A stretch of DNA of 64,000 nucleotides from Prochlorococcus sp. MIT 0603 (GCF_000760215.1 NZ_JNAW01000002.1:528300-592299), one strand, 5' to 3'; shown: positions 43,356 through 53,245, counted from the first letter of the stretch. The notes: generated by a model from the sequence alone, not told the origin. Numbers and translations are program-made.

Positions 43356-44114
43356 TTAAACATTTAAGGTTCTCCATGAAGACATAATTTGCGTTGATAC
43401 TACTGCAGCCGTTGAAGACCTGAGAATAGAGTTTCCCATAGTAATATTTATACAATGATGTTTTTCAGCCAATTCAATCTCATCGTCAGTCCAGCCACCC
43501 TCTGGGCCTATTGCAGTCCATATTTCATCAACATCTGTAGATGTCTTTTCTAATAATAGCTCAAATGGTTGAGCCTTATCAGTTCTGGTTGTACCAATAG
43601 TTACAAGCATACCTTGAAACGAATGCTCTAACCAATTAGAGAAACAAATTAATTCTCTCAACTGAGGTCTCCATAATCGTTCTGATTGTTCAACAGACTC
43701 ATTAAGAATCACATTCCATCTTGAAAAGCGTTGAGAGGATAAATGAGTAACCACAGATCTATTGGAAACAAGTGGTTGAATAATATCTATACCTATTTCA
43801 CAAGACATCCTAATTACATCATCCATTCCATATTTAGGCATGACAATCGCAAGGCAAGTTTGAATCTCAGGTCTAGAAGAAGATTCAATAGGATTAAATG
43901 CATTCGTTGTTAAGACAAGATAGTCATTATTAACAAGATTTGCATTCCAAAGGCGACCTAAGCCATCAATAACAGCTAGCTGATCATCATCTCGTAATCT
44001 AAGAACACGAGTTATATAATGTTTCTCCTTGGTAGTAAGTTTTATAAGATTATTATTTTGAAGGGAGTCTTCTATACGCTTAGATGAAATTAACAAACGC
44101 CTGTACTCAGACAT
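43356..44114 (-). CDS. rsmE: 16S rRNA (uracil1498-N3)-methyltransferase RsmE
   Basis: 252 aa from the ATG at 44114 (MSEYRRLLISSKRI), 7 bases after the upstream stop. A longer frame reaches 44174 but would overlap that gene by 53 bases and adds no conserved residues. A PUA-like N-terminal domain precedes the SPOUT knot: AIGPEGGWTDDEIELAE and NSILRSSTAAV are the SAM-binding signature. It methylates N3 of U1498 in 16S rRNA. Confidence 0.9.
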   Translation of the reverse strand: MSEYRRLLISSKRIEDSLQNNNLIKLTTKEKHYITRVLRLRDDDQLAVIDGLGRLWNANLVNNDYLVLTTNAFNPIESSSRPEIQTCLAIVMPKYGMDDVIRMSCEIGIDIIQPLVSNRSVVTHLSSQRFSRWNVILNESVEQSERLWRPQLRELICFSNWLEHSFQGMLVTIGTTRTDKAQPFELLLEKTSTDVDEIWTAIGPEGGWTDDEIELAEKHHCINITMGNSILRSSTAAVVSTQIMSSWRTLNV

Positions 44115-44121
44115 AACTATA

Positions 44122-44559
44122 TTAGGTATTGGGAAAGATTGCATCTGGATGGTCATCAACAGGCCAATCATCATTTACTCCACCTATTACCAGTTCTTTA
44201 AGTTCAACAACATCTCCATTTATTTGGATTAGACAATTGATCAATATATCAAATGCCATAGCATCTGAAGTTCCCAAATCAACCCAGCATCGTCCCCATT
44301 CATTTTGATATTCCATCGTGCCTAAATTATGCATTAAAGCGGGCATGCAAGATTCTTCTTCGTAAGTTATCCAACTGAGTTCTGCTGCAGCGTCATGAGC
44401 CTGTAGATTTTCAGAGTTAAATCCTCCTAATTTGCCGATTACATACCAACTGTCAAAAAGTCCGTCTATATATTTTTTTTCACCTTCACTAGGTGGATGA
44501 GCAAATTTGAGCCAAATCCAACAGTTAAATGGATCTATCTCTCTAAAATTAATGTCCAT
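44122..44559 (-). CDS. DUF3531-family protein
   Basis: 145 aa, acidic and soluble. Blocks are REIDPFNCWIWLKFAHPPS, LFDSWYVIGKLGGFN, WGRCWVDLGTSDAMAFDIL, and a C-terminal D-D-H-P-D cluster. I associate these with DUF3531, found in cyanobacteria and plastids, whose function I do not know. It lies directly upstream of rsmE on the same strand, 7 bases apart, so a role near ribosomes or translation is possible. Confidence 0.75.
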   Translation of the reverse strand: MDINFREIDPFNCWIWLKFAHPPSEGEKKYIDGLFDSWYVIGKLGGFNSENLQAHDAAAELSWITYEEESCMPALMHNLGTMEYQNEWGRCWVDLGTSDAMAFDILINCLIQINGDVVELKELVIGGVNDDWPVDDHPDAIFPNT

Positions 44560-44678
44560 AAAAAAATAAAGATATTCACACCTTTAAAAAATAATGCCAG
44601 ATGGTACCTTTTAAAAAGATAAATGGAGAATTCAACTAGCATCTTTATCATATATAGTTGCTGGCTATTAACAACAGA

Positions 44679-45311
44679 ATGCTTGAACTAAAAAGAATCA
44701 ATTATCATCCAGCAACTTCGGAGTATCCAGTCCTTAAAGAAATAACACTTCAGGGTACAAAAGGAAGACCCCTAATTATTTCAGGTCCTAGTGGTAGTGG
44801 TAAAACAAGTTTAATTGAAGTAATTAGTGGAATAACAGCTCAAAACAATGGGAATATCTTTTGGAACAAAATTTTAGTAAATGAAAGACAGCGTAAAAGG
44901 ATATCCGGTGTTGTATTCCAGTTCCCAGAACGTCATTTTATAGGTTTAACTGTTGCTCAAGAATTACGAATAGGGCTTAGAAGATTATCCGGTGATCTTC
45001 AAACAGAAACATTAAAAAAAGTAGGCTTGGAAAATATAAACATTACAGACTCCCCTGAAAAATTGAGTGGCGGCCAGCAAAGAAGAATAGCAATAGCTGT
45101 CCAACTAATAAGAAAACCTCAAATACTCTTATTAGATGAACCAACAGCAGGGCTAGATTGGTCAGTACGAGACGAGATACTTAAATTAATCAAATTACTT
45201 TCACAAGAACAACTTTTGATTATTGTTACTCATGAACCTCAACTCTTTAAGGCTTGTGATTCAAAGAAGTATCAATTAAACAATGGGGTCCTTAATCAAC
45301 TTACCAAATAA
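44679..45311 (+). CDS. ABC transporter ATP-binding protein
   Basis: 210 aa from the ATG at 44679 (MLELKRINYHP). A TTG at 44658 would add seven weak residues. Walker A SGPSGSGKTSLI, Q-loop VVFQFPERHFIGLTVAQEL, signature LSGGQQRRIAIAVQL, Walker B ILLLDEPTAGLDWSVR and H-loop VTHEPQ are intact. The FPxxHFxxxTVxxEL stretch is typical of ECF/CbiO-type cassettes. No ECF permease is next to it here (bioY is 4 kb away). The last 29 bases precede hslO, start to stop nearly touching. Confidence 0.88.
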   Translation: MLELKRINYHPATSEYPVLKEITLQGTKGRPLIISGPSGSGKTSLIEVISGITAQNNGNIFWNKILVNERQRKRISGVVFQFPERHFIGLTVAQELRIGLRRLSGDLQTETLKKVGLENINITDSPEKLSGGQQRRIAIAVQLIRKPQILLLDEPTAGLDWSVRDEILKLIKLLSQEQLLIIVTHEPQLFKACDSKKYQLNNGVLNQLTK

Positions 45312-45315
45312 ATGC

Positions 45316-46224
45316 ATGAATGATTTACTTGTAAGAGCAACTGCTGCCAATGGAGCCATAAGACTCGTAGCCGTAACAACGACAGAAACTACCAAAGAAG
45401 CAAGAAGACGCCACTCCCTTTCCCATTTGACAACAGCACTTTTAGGAAGAGCAATGGGGTCAGCTCTAATACTTGCAAGTTCAATGAAAGTAAAGCATGG
45501 AAGAGTGACAGTAAAAATTCAATCTGACGGACCTATCAATGGACTATTTGTAGATGCTGGTAGAGATGGAACTGTTAGAGGATATTTAGGGAATCCTGAT
45601 TTAGAACTTGATTTAATACTGACCAAAACCAAGAAGCATTATTTCGATTTTCAAACTGCTACTGGCAGAGGATATCTAAATGTCACAAGGGATAACGGCA
45701 AAGGAGAACCATTTTCAAGTACTGTTGAATTAGTAAATGGTTGTATCGGCGAGGACATCGCCTCATACTTATTCCAATCAGAGCAGACTAAATCTGCGGT
45801 TTTTGTAGGAGAAAAGATTAGCAATGGAGAACTTGTTTGTTCAGGAGCCTTAATAGCACAAGTATTGCCAAAAGAAGTTGATAACGATAGCCTTCTAGAT
45901 TTCGTAAATAAAGAATGCTTTAATATTGATAATTTCAGTGAAGAACTTTATAGATGCAAAAATAATCTGCCTAATCTATTTAATTCATTATTTCCAAAAT
46001 TAAACCCATATGTTATAAAGGATAGAGACAATTTTCAAAATATTAGTTTTAAATGTCGTTGTTCAAGATCACGAAGCATCTCGGCACTAAAACTGTTAGG
46101 CAAGAAAGAAATATTAGATATATTAAACACAGAAAAAGAGTCCAAACTTACATGCAAATTTTGTAATACTGTATATTCTATAGATGAAAAAGAACTAATG
46201 CGTATTAGCGATGAAATAGGGTAG
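45316..46224 (+). CDS. hslO: 33 kDa chaperonin Hsp33
   Basis: 302 aa from the ATG at 45316 (MNDLLVRATAAN), the usual Hsp33 start, 5 bases after the ABC stop. The redox switch CxC...CxxC is FKCRCSRSRS and TCKFCN. Under reducing conditions it binds Zn2+ through these four cysteines, and oxidation opens the chaperone. Suitable for an organism producing oxygen. Confidence 0.94.
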   Translation: MNDLLVRATAANGAIRLVAVTTTETTKEARRRHSLSHLTTALLGRAMGSALILASSMKVKHGRVTVKIQSDGPINGLFVDAGRDGTVRGYLGNPDLELDLILTKTKKHYFDFQTATGRGYLNVTRDNGKGEPFSSTVELVNGCIGEDIASYLFQSEQTKSAVFVGEKISNGELVCSGALIAQVLPKEVDNDSLLDFVNKECFNIDNFSEELYRCKNNLPNLFNSLFPKLNPYVIKDRDNFQNISFKCRCSRSRSISALKLLGKKEILDILNTEKESKLTCKFCNTVYSIDEKELMRISDEIG

Positions 46225-46229
46225 ACATA

Positions 46230-46919
46230 TTAATTTAATACTAAGGAGCCTATCCATAATAAAATCAATGCGGGCAAAGCCTCAATCTTATCTATGGAAA
46301 TAGGCATTATATTTTGTGAGTTAATTGCAAGATTAGTTACGACTAGACCGCCAAGGATGTAACCACATGAAAGAAATACAACACTCCATCCTAACGATGG
46401 CAAAATCTTTTTACCACGTTTTACTTGACTAATTACTAAAGCAAAAGTTGATAAAGAAAGAATAATTTGAATATTTTGATCAGGTGCTACTAAAAGCAAG
46501 ACGATGATAAACAGTCCTAAGCAAAGTCTTATAGTTAGGCCCTGTCCTTCAGGAAGATTTAAAAAGGAATTTTCAGTTTTATCAGAATTAACAGAATCAT
46601 AATTCGTAAATGTATTGATTTTTGTTAGCAATGAGCCTTTAAGATTAGTTAAATTATTCCCAAATGAATTGTTCTCTTTCTGAGAAGCATTTATAGCCTC
46701 ATTACTAACTTTACCTAAACGTCTTGCCTTAAGAGAATCCATTAGTAACAGATCATATGATGATTCAATCTTTGCTTTAAGAATGAGGTCATCACCTGCT
46801 TCTTTTAATCTAATATCTCTAGCTTTCTTAATTTCTTCATAAGTAGAACCTGGTTGAATTCCTAGCTGTGAAAAAGCATCTTTAGGATCTTGCTGGTTAC
46901 CAAAGTTTGTATTGGTCAC
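46230..46919 (-). CDS. CPP1-like (DUF3353) J-like membrane protein
   Basis: 229 aa. The N-terminus resembles a J domain (AFSQLGIQPGSTYEEIKKAR) but lacks the HPD motif needed to stimulate Hsp70. The last 110 residues hold four membrane helices. This is the layout of plant CPP1, a chaperone-like protein that stabilises protochlorophyllide oxidoreductase, and of its cyanobacterial relatives. A role in protecting a membrane-associated or chlorophyll-synthesis enzyme is an inference. It faces hslO, leaving 5 bases. Confidence 0.8.
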   Translation of the reverse strand: MTNTNFGNQQDPKDAFSQLGIQPGSTYEEIKKARDIRLKEAGDDLILKAKIESSYDLLLMDSLKARRLGKVSNEAINASQKENNSFGNNLTNLKGSLLTKINTFTNYDSVNSDKTENSFLNLPEGQGLTIRLCLGLFIIVLLLVAPDQNIQIILSLSTFALVISQVKRGKKILPSLGWSVVFLSCGYILGGLVVTNLAINSQNIMPISIDKIEALPALILLWIGSLVLN

Positions 46920-46981
46920 AATTTAACTTATGGTTGTTTAATGAGCGTAAGTGCGAAAGCAACTTTGGTAAAGCAAAAATA

Positions 46982-48652
46982 TTAAAGAGTTATAGGGTCA
47001 ATACCACTTATAACTGGTGCGACAGAAGATAATCCAAAAGATGGTTGATCCTCTTCTAGCTGATTTAAGTTCCATTTGTTCTTAAAAAGTAGTACAGGCC
47101 TTTGCCATGAATCCTGAACAGTCTTGCAATTAAAGATTCTTCCAATCTTATCCAGCGAATCCCATCCGCCCGTTACCCAACGGGCCAATTGAAAGGCCAT
47201 TGGCTCAATAATGGTCTCAACTGAATATTCACTTTCAAGTCGATGCTGCACAACCTCAAGTTGCAATTGCCCCACAGCTGCAAGTATCGGATCTCTTTTG
47301 CTTTGGTCTACATCATAAAGAATTTGGACGGCTCCTTCTTCTCTCAATTCATTGACCCCTTTTCTGAAATTCTTGAACGCAGAAGGATTAGGGTTCCTTA
47401 ACCAGCAAAATATCTCTGGACTAAAGCAGGGTATACCTTCATATTCAGTACGTTCTCCTGCATACAAAGTATCTCCTATAGAAAACATACCTGGGTTATT
47501 TAGCCCAATAACATCTCCTGGGAAAGCATCCTCTACTACAGCTCTATCTTTAGCGAATATTTTTTGCGGTCTAGAAAGTCGTATTGATTTGCCTGTCCGT
47601 GCATGATATACATTCATATCCTTTTCAAAACGACCACTACAAACACGGACAAAGGCAACCCTATCTCTATGACGAGGATCCATATTTGCCTGCAATTTAA
47701 AAACAAAACCAGTAAAAGTACTTCGTAAAGGGTCTACAGGTCCATCAATAGCATTACGTGCTACAGGTCCTTGAGCCATGTCTAAAAAGCTATCTAAGAA
47801 TGGCTTGACACCAAAATTAGTCATTGCCGAACCGAAAAATACAGGGGTAAGTTCTCCTTTCTTGATAAGATTTAAATCTAGGGATGAACCAGCAGCTTCT
47901 AAAAGCTCTAATTCTTCTTTAGCTTTTTCCAAGAGATCTTGTTCAACTAATTCTGATAAGAGAGGATCATTAATTCCTAGTCGTTGCTCATTTGATTGCT
48001 TACCGCGCTCTGCTCTTGAGAATAGTATGACGTCTTTGGTTTGACGATCAATAACACCACGGAACAAATCACCACTACCAATAGGCCAGTTAACTGCAAA
48101 TGTCGAAAGATTTAGTTCTCTTTCAATTTCATCTAAAAGAGATAATGGTTCTTGTCCTGGACGGTCCATTTTATTGATAAACGTAAATATAGGTATGTTC
48201 CTCAGGCGACAGACCTCGAATAGTTTCCTTGTTTGAGGCTCTAAACCTTTTGCCGCATCCTCCAGCATGACGGCATTATCTGCTGCAGATAGAGTACGGT
48301 AAGTATCCTCAGAAAAATCCTGATGACCAGGAGTGTCTAAAAGGTTTACTGTGATGTTCTTGTAATCAAATTGCAAAACAGTTGAGGTAATAGAGATACC
48401 TCTTTGTTTTTCTAATTCCATCCAGTCTGAAGTAACTTTCCTTTGTTGTCCTCTGGCTTTAACTGCTCCAGCCTGCTGAATAGCTCCTCCATATAATAGA
48501 AGTTTTTCCGTAAGAGTTGTTTTCCCAGCGTCAGGATGAGAAATAATAGCGAAATTTCTACGCCTATCTACCTCCCTCTTTAATTCCTCTGTGGAACTAT
48601 TGTCATCAGATGATCTTAAAGAATTTGTACCATTTGAAGAAAATGAAGTCAT
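46982..48652 (-). CDS. prfC: Peptide chain release factor 3
   Basis: 556 aa. GTPase that recycles RF1/RF2. G1 [15 protein letters not shown] (about residue 38), G3 [13 protein letters not shown]4 NKMDRPGQ are intact, followed by the RF3 blocks [19 protein letters not shown] and [16 protein letters not shown] 35-residue Ser/Asn-rich N-terminus precedes the G domain. The sipA gene lies 10 bases upstream on the same strand. Confidence 0.96.
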   Translation of the reverse strand: MTSFSSNGTNSLRSSDDNSSTEELKREVDRRRNFAIISHPDAGKTTLTEKLLLYGGAIQQAGAVKARGQQRKVTSDWMELEKQRGISITSTVLQFDYKNITVNLLDTPGHQDFSEDTYRTLSAADNAVMLEDAAKGLEPQTRKLFEVCRLRNIPIFTFINKMDRPGQEPLSLLDEIERELNLSTFAVNWPIGSGDLFRGVIDRQTKDVILFSRAERGKQSNEQRLGINDPLLSELVEQDLLEKAKEELELLEAAGSSLDLNLIKKGELTPVFFGSAMTNFGVKPFLDSFLDMAQGPVARNAIDGPVDPLRSTFTGFVFKLQANMDPRHRDRVAFVRVCSGRFEKDMNVYHARTGKSIRLSRPQKIFAKDRAVVEDAFPGDVIGLNNPGMFSIGDTLYAGERTEYEGIPCFSPEIFCWLRNPNPSAFKNFRKGVNELREEGAVQILYDVDQSKRDPILAAVGQLQLEVVQHRLESEYSVETIIEPMAFQLARWVTGGWDSLDKIGRIFNCKTVQDSWQRPVLLFKNKWNLNQLEEDQPSFGLSSVAPVISGIDPITL

Positions 48653-48662
48653 TGAAATAATT

Positions 48663-48881
48663 TTATGATTGATGTTCAGATTTCAAATGATCAATTGGAA
48701 GCAAGAAAGCACCCCTTCTAAATCTAACCGCAGCTACATCGTTAGGTAACAGAGCTATTATTTCACCTGTTTCCTCCAAAGAAACTAAATCTGGTGGTCT
48801 TAGCATCGGCATAGGGTCACTGGTTTTTAAATATGGCTGTGAAACTCTTAAATAGACTCTTTCTCCAACAGTAAATTTCAT
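48663..48881 (-). CDS. sipA: SipA (NblS-interacting protein; DUF3148)
   Basis: 72 aa. [29 protein letters not shown] and the [15 protein letters not shown] end match SipA-type proteins (SH3-like barrel). SipA binds the sensor kinase NblS/DspA (Hik33), which controls high-light, nutrient and acclimation genes in cyanobacteria. It is small, cytoplasmic, and sits just upstream of prfC on the same strand, so the two may be co-transcribed. The family call is from the [11 protein letters not shown] block, which is very characteristic. Confidence 0.85.
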   Translation of the reverse strand: MKFTVGERVYLRVSQPYLKTSDPMPMLRPPDLVSLEETGEIIALLPNDVAAVRFRRGAFLLPIDHLKSEHQS

Positions 48882-49033
48882 GAAAATGGAATCTCATATT
48901 AATGTATCAGTTCTTTAATAGTAAATGAAATAGCGCTCATTAATCGATTTAATTTTACTTACATATAAAGACTAGTCACTTAACAAGTACGAAGATTCTT
49001 TTTAATATTCCTATATAGCAAATAGTAAAAACC

Positions 49034-49606
49034 TTGAGAGCTATAAATACTTTAGTTTCATCACTGGCAAGCCTGCTTCTTATCATAGTTGGAGGAATGC
49101 TCCCATCAGCAATATTATCATTAGGAAGTGGCTATAGCCTCAAGATCTTAGACCTCCAAAGTTCATGGCAAATTCCATCAGTTCTTTTATCTGCATTAAT
49201 CTGTGGACCACAATCTGCATTAATAGCAACTATTGCCTACTTAACGATAGGGTTAGTATATCTACCAGTCTTCCAAGGTGGAGGGAGTATTGGATATATG
49301 GCAAGTCCAGCGTTCGGATATCTAGTCGGTTTCGTTCCAGCTGTGTGGATAACAGGAAACTGGGCAAAAGTAGAAACGAAGAAATCAATATTTAATTTCT
49401 TTACGATCGCATGTACAGGATTGGTATTAATTCACACAATCGGAATCATAAATATAATCATTGGTACTATCACCTTAAGATGGGATAATTCAATTTTAGA
49501 TCTGTTAATTAAATATAGCATTACAACATTTCCAATACAGCTATTGCTTTGTGCACCTACAATATTATTAGCCAAAACATTCAGAAGGGCACTTTTGATT
49601 AGATGA
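49034..49606 (+). CDS. bioY: Biotin transporter BioY
   Basis: 190 aa from a TTG at 49034, with six membrane helices. BioY signature stretches include GPQSALIATIAYLTIGLVYL, PVFQGGGSIGYMASPAFGYL and the conserved LPVFxGG-xGxxxxPxxGYL motif. It imports biotin alone or as the S-component of an ECF transporter. It overlaps lspA by 4 bases (ATGA). I see no BirA-type operator ahead of it. Confidence 0.93.
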   Translation: MRAINTLVSSLASLLLIIVGGMLPSAILSLGSGYSLKILDLQSSWQIPSVLLSALICGPQSALIATIAYLTIGLVYLPVFQGGGSIGYMASPAFGYLVGFVPAVWITGNWAKVETKKSIFNFFTIACTGLVLIHTIGIINIIIGTITLRWDNSILDLLIKYSITTFPIQLLLCAPTILLAKTFRRALLIR

Positions 49607-50067
49607 AGCAAAGACTATTTAGACGTAGCCATATATTTCTAACATCCAGTATTGTTATAACTTTGGATCAACTAACAAAGCTATATCTATCAGCCTATCC
49701 GAATTACCAAGGACATACAATAATACCAACCTTAATTAAAATCAATATTGTTAGAAACTATGGTGCAGCTTTTAACATATTTAGTAATTACACATTTTCA
49801 CTAGGTGTTTTAAGTCTTATTGTTGCCATCGTATTGATACGCTACGTCACAAATAAGTTGACATATAATATATACCAGCTCATTGCATTTTCATTTTTAA
49901 TTGGTGGAACAATAGGCAATGGTCTGGATAGATGGAGACTAGGATATGTCATTGATTTTATTCAACTTATACCAATAACCTTTCCTATTTTCAATATAGC
50001 TGATATCGCAATTAATCTAGCTCTGATGTTCATATGCTTAGACTACGCAAGCAGCCGGAACAATTAG
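49603..50067 (+). CDS. lspA: Lipoprotein signal peptidase LspA
   Basis: 154 aa, four membrane helices. The two catalytic aspartates are in NGLDRWRLGYVIDFI (second Asp of the pair) and FNIADIAINLAL, with NYGAAFNIF (N-x-G-x-A-F) typical of signal peptidase II. It cleaves the signal of prolipoproteins. The ATG overlaps the bioY TGA. Confidence 0.95.
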   Translation: MKQRLFRRSHIFLTSSIVITLDQLTKLYLSAYPNYQGHTIIPTLIKINIVRNYGAAFNIFSNYTFSLGVLSLIVAIVLIRYVTNKLTYNIYQLIAFSFLIGGTIGNGLDRWRLGYVIDFIQLIPITFPIFNIADIAINLALMFICLDYASSRNN

Positions 50068-50138
50068 CCCATAAGGGTATTGACATCAATTTTATAATGA
50101 GATTATTTATCATTCTAAAATCAGATTAATATATTCAT

Positions 50139-51680
50139 ATGCAAAATAAAAGGAAGGTAATAGGATCATTACTGTTACTAATGATAGTAGCAGCATTTCT
50201 CAGCCTGATTGGAGCAATAATTAAACTTATAAACTTACAGACAATAATATTATCAATTATACTATTAACTATTCTTACAAAGAAGAACCTAAGAACATTA
50301 ATACAGAGGATATTACGTAAATTAATTTTTTCGATTAGAACTGATAATATCACAAAAAACCTTCCAAAAGATAGAAGCGATGCAGCAATTAAGAGTTTAG
50401 ATAGCATAGATCAGTTAACCCAACTTATACAAGATAAGATTGCTTCTGAGGGATTAAGGCATGAAAAAAAACGAGTAGAAAAGATGCTCTTAAGAGGTGA
50501 TTTAGTCGTTGTAGTATTTGGCACAGGATCAAGCGGTAAGACTTCATTAATAAGTGCTCTTCTTAACAGAATAGTAGGGGAAATTGATCCAAGCATGGGT
50601 TCTACTAAACGTACAGGTTCATATCGGCTACATCTCAAAGGCCTTACAAGAGGGATAAAGATAATAGATACTCCAGGCATACTTGAAGGAGGCGAGGATG
50701 GTCGTCTTCGCGAACAAGAAGCTCTTCTAAAAGCCAGTAGAGCCGATTTAATAATCTTTGTTGTAGATTCAGATTTAAGAGCATTTGAAATGAAAGTAAT
50801 TACCAATCTTTCTAAGGTTGGTAAAAGACTAATAATTGCACTAAACAAATGTGATCTACTTAGTGAAAGAGAAGAAATGAAGCTAATATCCTTAATAAGG
50901 AATCATTGCAATGGGTTAATAGAGCCTCACGATATAACTACTATCTCTGCATCACCTCAATCAATACCGAATACAGGTAGTCGACCTTTACAGCCCAAGC
51001 CTGAGATAAATCAACTTATAAAGCGTATATCATTTGTTTTGCATAGTGAAGGAGAAGAGCTAATAGCTGACAATATTCTTCTTCAGTGTAGAAACCTTGG
51101 TGAATCAGGGAGAAAATTATTGAATAGACAACGTTTCATAGAATCAAATAGATGTGTAGATAAGTATTCTTGGATCAGTAGTGGAGTTGTTCTTATAACA
51201 CCTTTACCTGGAGTAGATTTAATAGCTACTGCAGTTGTTAACAGTAGAATGGTAATGGAAATAGCAAGAATATACGGCGTAGAATTAAAGAAAGATGGAG
51301 CTAAAAACCTAGCAATATCAGTTAGCCAAACTATTGCTGGCCTCGGGATAGTAAAAGGAGGCGTATCCCTCATAAGTAATTCATTAACCTTACATTTACC
51401 TACGTATTTAATTGGAAAAACCATTCAAAGTATTACCGCCTCATGGCTAACAAAAGTTGCAGGTGAAAGTTTTGTCACATATTTCCAGCAAAACCAAAAT
51501 TGGGGTGATGGTGGAATCCAAGAGGTTGTTCAATATCACTATGACTTAAATCGAAGAGAAACCAACCTAAGGGAGTTTATTAGAATTGCAATAGATAGAG
51601 TTGTCCAACCGGTTGATATGAATAAAAAGAAAAAACAACTTCCACCATACTCAAGGCTTCAGGAGGAGGAGGGAGCATAG
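50139..51680 (+). CDS. Era/YcjF-type GTPase with DUF697 domain
   Basis: 513 aa. Two membrane helices near residues 8-50 precede the G domain: P-loop GTGSSGKTSLISAL (about 129), G3 DTPGILEG, G4 NKCD, then a C-terminal DUF697 domain (about 370-480) with the VVNSRMVMEIARIYG helix. This family occurs in cyanobacteria and proteobacteria and may act in membrane or stress functions. Its 3' end is overlapped by a minus-strand gene by 101 bases. Confidence 0.85.
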   Translation: MQNKRKVIGSLLLLMIVAAFLSLIGAIIKLINLQTIILSIILLTILTKKNLRTLIQRILRKLIFSIRTDNITKNLPKDRSDAAIKSLDSIDQLTQLIQDKIASEGLRHEKKRVEKMLLRGDLVVVVFGTGSSGKTSLISALLNRIVGEIDPSMGSTKRTGSYRLHLKGLTRGIKIIDTPGILEGGEDGRLREQEALLKASRADLIIFVVDSDLRAFEMKVITNLSKVGKRLIIALNKCDLLSEREEMKLISLIRNHCNGLIEPHDITTISASPQSIPNTGSRPLQPKPEINQLIKRISFVLHSEGEELIADNILLQCRNLGESGRKLLNRQRFIESNRCVDKYSWISSGVVLITPLPGVDLIATAVVNSRMVMEIARIYGVELKKDGAKNLAISVSQTIAGLGIVKGGVSLISNSLTLHLPTYLIGKTIQSITASWLTKVAGESFVTYFQQNQNWGDGGIQEVVQYHYDLNRRETNLREFIRIAIDRVVQPVDMNKKKKQLPPYSRLQEEEGA

Positions 51681-51786
51681 GCCCTCTAGAATCTAATATT
51701 GTTATAATCAGCAAATATAGAGCTCCAATTAAAATAGAAAAGATACCAGTAATAATTGCCACACACTTACCACGATCCTTGTTCAT
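51580..51786 (-). CDS. Small membrane protein coupled to the PLP decarboxylase gene
   Basis: 68 aa from an ATG that overlaps the upstream stop (ATGA at 51783-51786). One strong membrane helix (IITGIFSILIGALYLLIITI) is followed by LDSRGPMLPPPPEAL, a Pro-rich motif that looks conserved. The last third lies antisense to the end of the GTPase gene. The ATGA overlap and Pro-rich motif support a real gene; the C-terminus past the Pro-rich block may not be selected. Function unknown. Confidence 0.65.
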   Translation of the reverse strand: MNKDRGKCVAIITGIFSILIGALYLLIITILDSRGPMLPPPPEALSMVEVVFSFYSYQPVGQLYLLQF

Positions 51787-53159
51787 GAGATTTCAAGGGG
51801 GTGATTAATGAGTTCTGCTAAACTATCAATGTGACTAATTTTAGTATGTGGATTACCCATTACAGCCTTTAGATAAGTACGGTTCTTATAACATGGCTTC
51901 GATAGCATAAAGCCATGCTCTAGTAATTTTTTTCTTAATTTTATAGCCCATACCTCTGCATCTTGTTTGGAGATATCATTAGGAGTAAAAGCTATTAAAT
52001 GCAATGGGCCGGTTATAATATCAAATTTGGATTTATCAAGTCTCTCATAAAGAGAACGTCTACGATCAATAGACTTATCTAGTAAAGACTGAATACCATT
52101 AGCACCCAATTGTCTTAGTCCAAGCCATAATTTAATAACTTCTGCAGGTCTTGTACCTTGTAATCCAAGTTCACCTCCCTGATAATCGTTTCCATAAGAT
52201 GGTTCTAAATATGGATAACCAGTAGAAAAGCAGGTAAAAAGATCCTTAATATCAGACACTAATAATAATGAGGAGGTCTTTGTAATCCCAAGAAGTTTTT
52301 GCGGATTAACAGTAACAGAATTAGCCCTAGAAATATCCTTCACGAGGCTTGCAGTGGATGATGACAAGCCAAAAGCTCCTCCTATTGCAGCGTCAGCATG
52401 CAGCCATATTTTTTCTTTGTGACAAAAATCAGCAATTTGAGTCAAGGGATCTATAGATCCTCGTACAGTAGTACCTGCTGTTGCTACAATCGCAAAGCAT
52501 TTTTTCTCTTGAGATTTTATATTATGAAACTGTTCAGTTAAAGATTTAATAGACATACATCCAAAATTATCGGTAGGAACCCTGACTAATGCCTCTGGAG
52601 GGAGTCCCATAACTGATATAGCTCTCGCTATTGAGACATGTGCCTCTGTACTAGCTAAGACGACAGCTTTAGGATCACATAACAGATTGGCATTAGACCT
52701 TGCTACTAACAAGGCCATTAAATTAGTTAGACTTCCACCACTAACAGCAACACCACCAGCAGTCTCTGGCATCTCAAATTTATTTGCAATCCATTTACAT
52801 AGACTTCTTTCTAATTTAGTAATGCTAGGTGAAAGCTCCTCAGCCAACAAATTATTATTAAGTCCAGCAGCTATCAATTCTCCAACAATTGAAGAAGTAA
52901 GAGGCGGTGGGTCTAAATGAGCAAGTGCTCCAGGATGAGATGGCTGATATGATCCGGCCATAATTTTTTGCAAATCATCTAACATCTCAGAAGAAGACAA
53001 TCCATCTAAACGTGGTCCTATATCAGGCAACTCAAAATGAGATGGTAAAGGGCCTCTATTAGTTGTAGAAGACAACCACTCACAAAGATCACTAGAAGCC
53101 CCTTCTAAAAATGACTTAAATTTAGGATCAGTGCGATCAGGAGGTGCAAAAAATTCCAA
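51783..53159 (-). CDS. PLP-dependent group II decarboxylase
   Basis: 458 aa. PYQPSHPGALAHLDPP-like start, GVAVSGGSLTNLMALLVARS, IVATAGTTVRGSIDPL, WLHADAAIGGAFGLS, and the PLP lysine in SVTVNPQKLLGITKTSSLLL (about residue 289) fit the aromatic-amino-acid/glutamate/diaminobutyrate decarboxylase group. Substrate is unresolved. It is translationally coupled to a small membrane protein downstream. The upstream 86-base gap separates it from tadA, divergently placed. Confidence 0.88.
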   Translation of the reverse strand: MEFFAPPDRTDPKFKSFLEGASSDLCEWLSSTTNRGPLPSHFELPDIGPRLDGLSSSEMLDDLQKIMAGSYQPSHPGALAHLDPPPLTSSIVGELIAAGLNNNLLAEELSPSITKLERSLCKWIANKFEMPETAGGVAVSGGSLTNLMALLVARSNANLLCDPKAVVLASTEAHVSIARAISVMGLPPEALVRVPTDNFGCMSIKSLTEQFHNIKSQEKKCFAIVATAGTTVRGSIDPLTQIADFCHKEKIWLHADAAIGGAFGLSSSTASLVKDISRANSVTVNPQKLLGITKTSSLLLVSDIKDLFTCFSTGYPYLEPSYGNDYQGGELGLQGTRPAEVIKLWLGLRQLGANGIQSLLDKSIDRRRSLYERLDKSKFDIITGPLHLIAFTPNDISKQDAEVWAIKLRKKLLEHGFMLSKPCYKNRTYLKAVMGNPHTKISHIDSLAELINHPLEIS

Positions 53160-53245
53160 TGGATTTCCCTTTCAAATATTTATACCAAAGAGTTAACAAA
53201 GAACGATATTCATTATGTTCAAATTAAAAAGGTTGTTCTAGAAAA

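Noticed and set aside
49034-49606. Riboswitch or BirA operator ahead of bioY
   Set aside because: The 150-base upstream spacer shows neither a biotin operator palindrome nor a convincing structured element.
50411-50848. A 145-codon minus-strand frame antisense to the DUF697 GTPase
   Set aside because: It overlaps the G domain, whose P-loop and DTPG motifs are conserved on the plus strand. Its product is Arg/Ser/Pro-rich, as shadow frames often are.
51083-51424. Minus-strand frame antisense to the DUF697 domain
   Set aside because: Same reasoning: the coding signal is on the plus strand, and no start region or family is evident.
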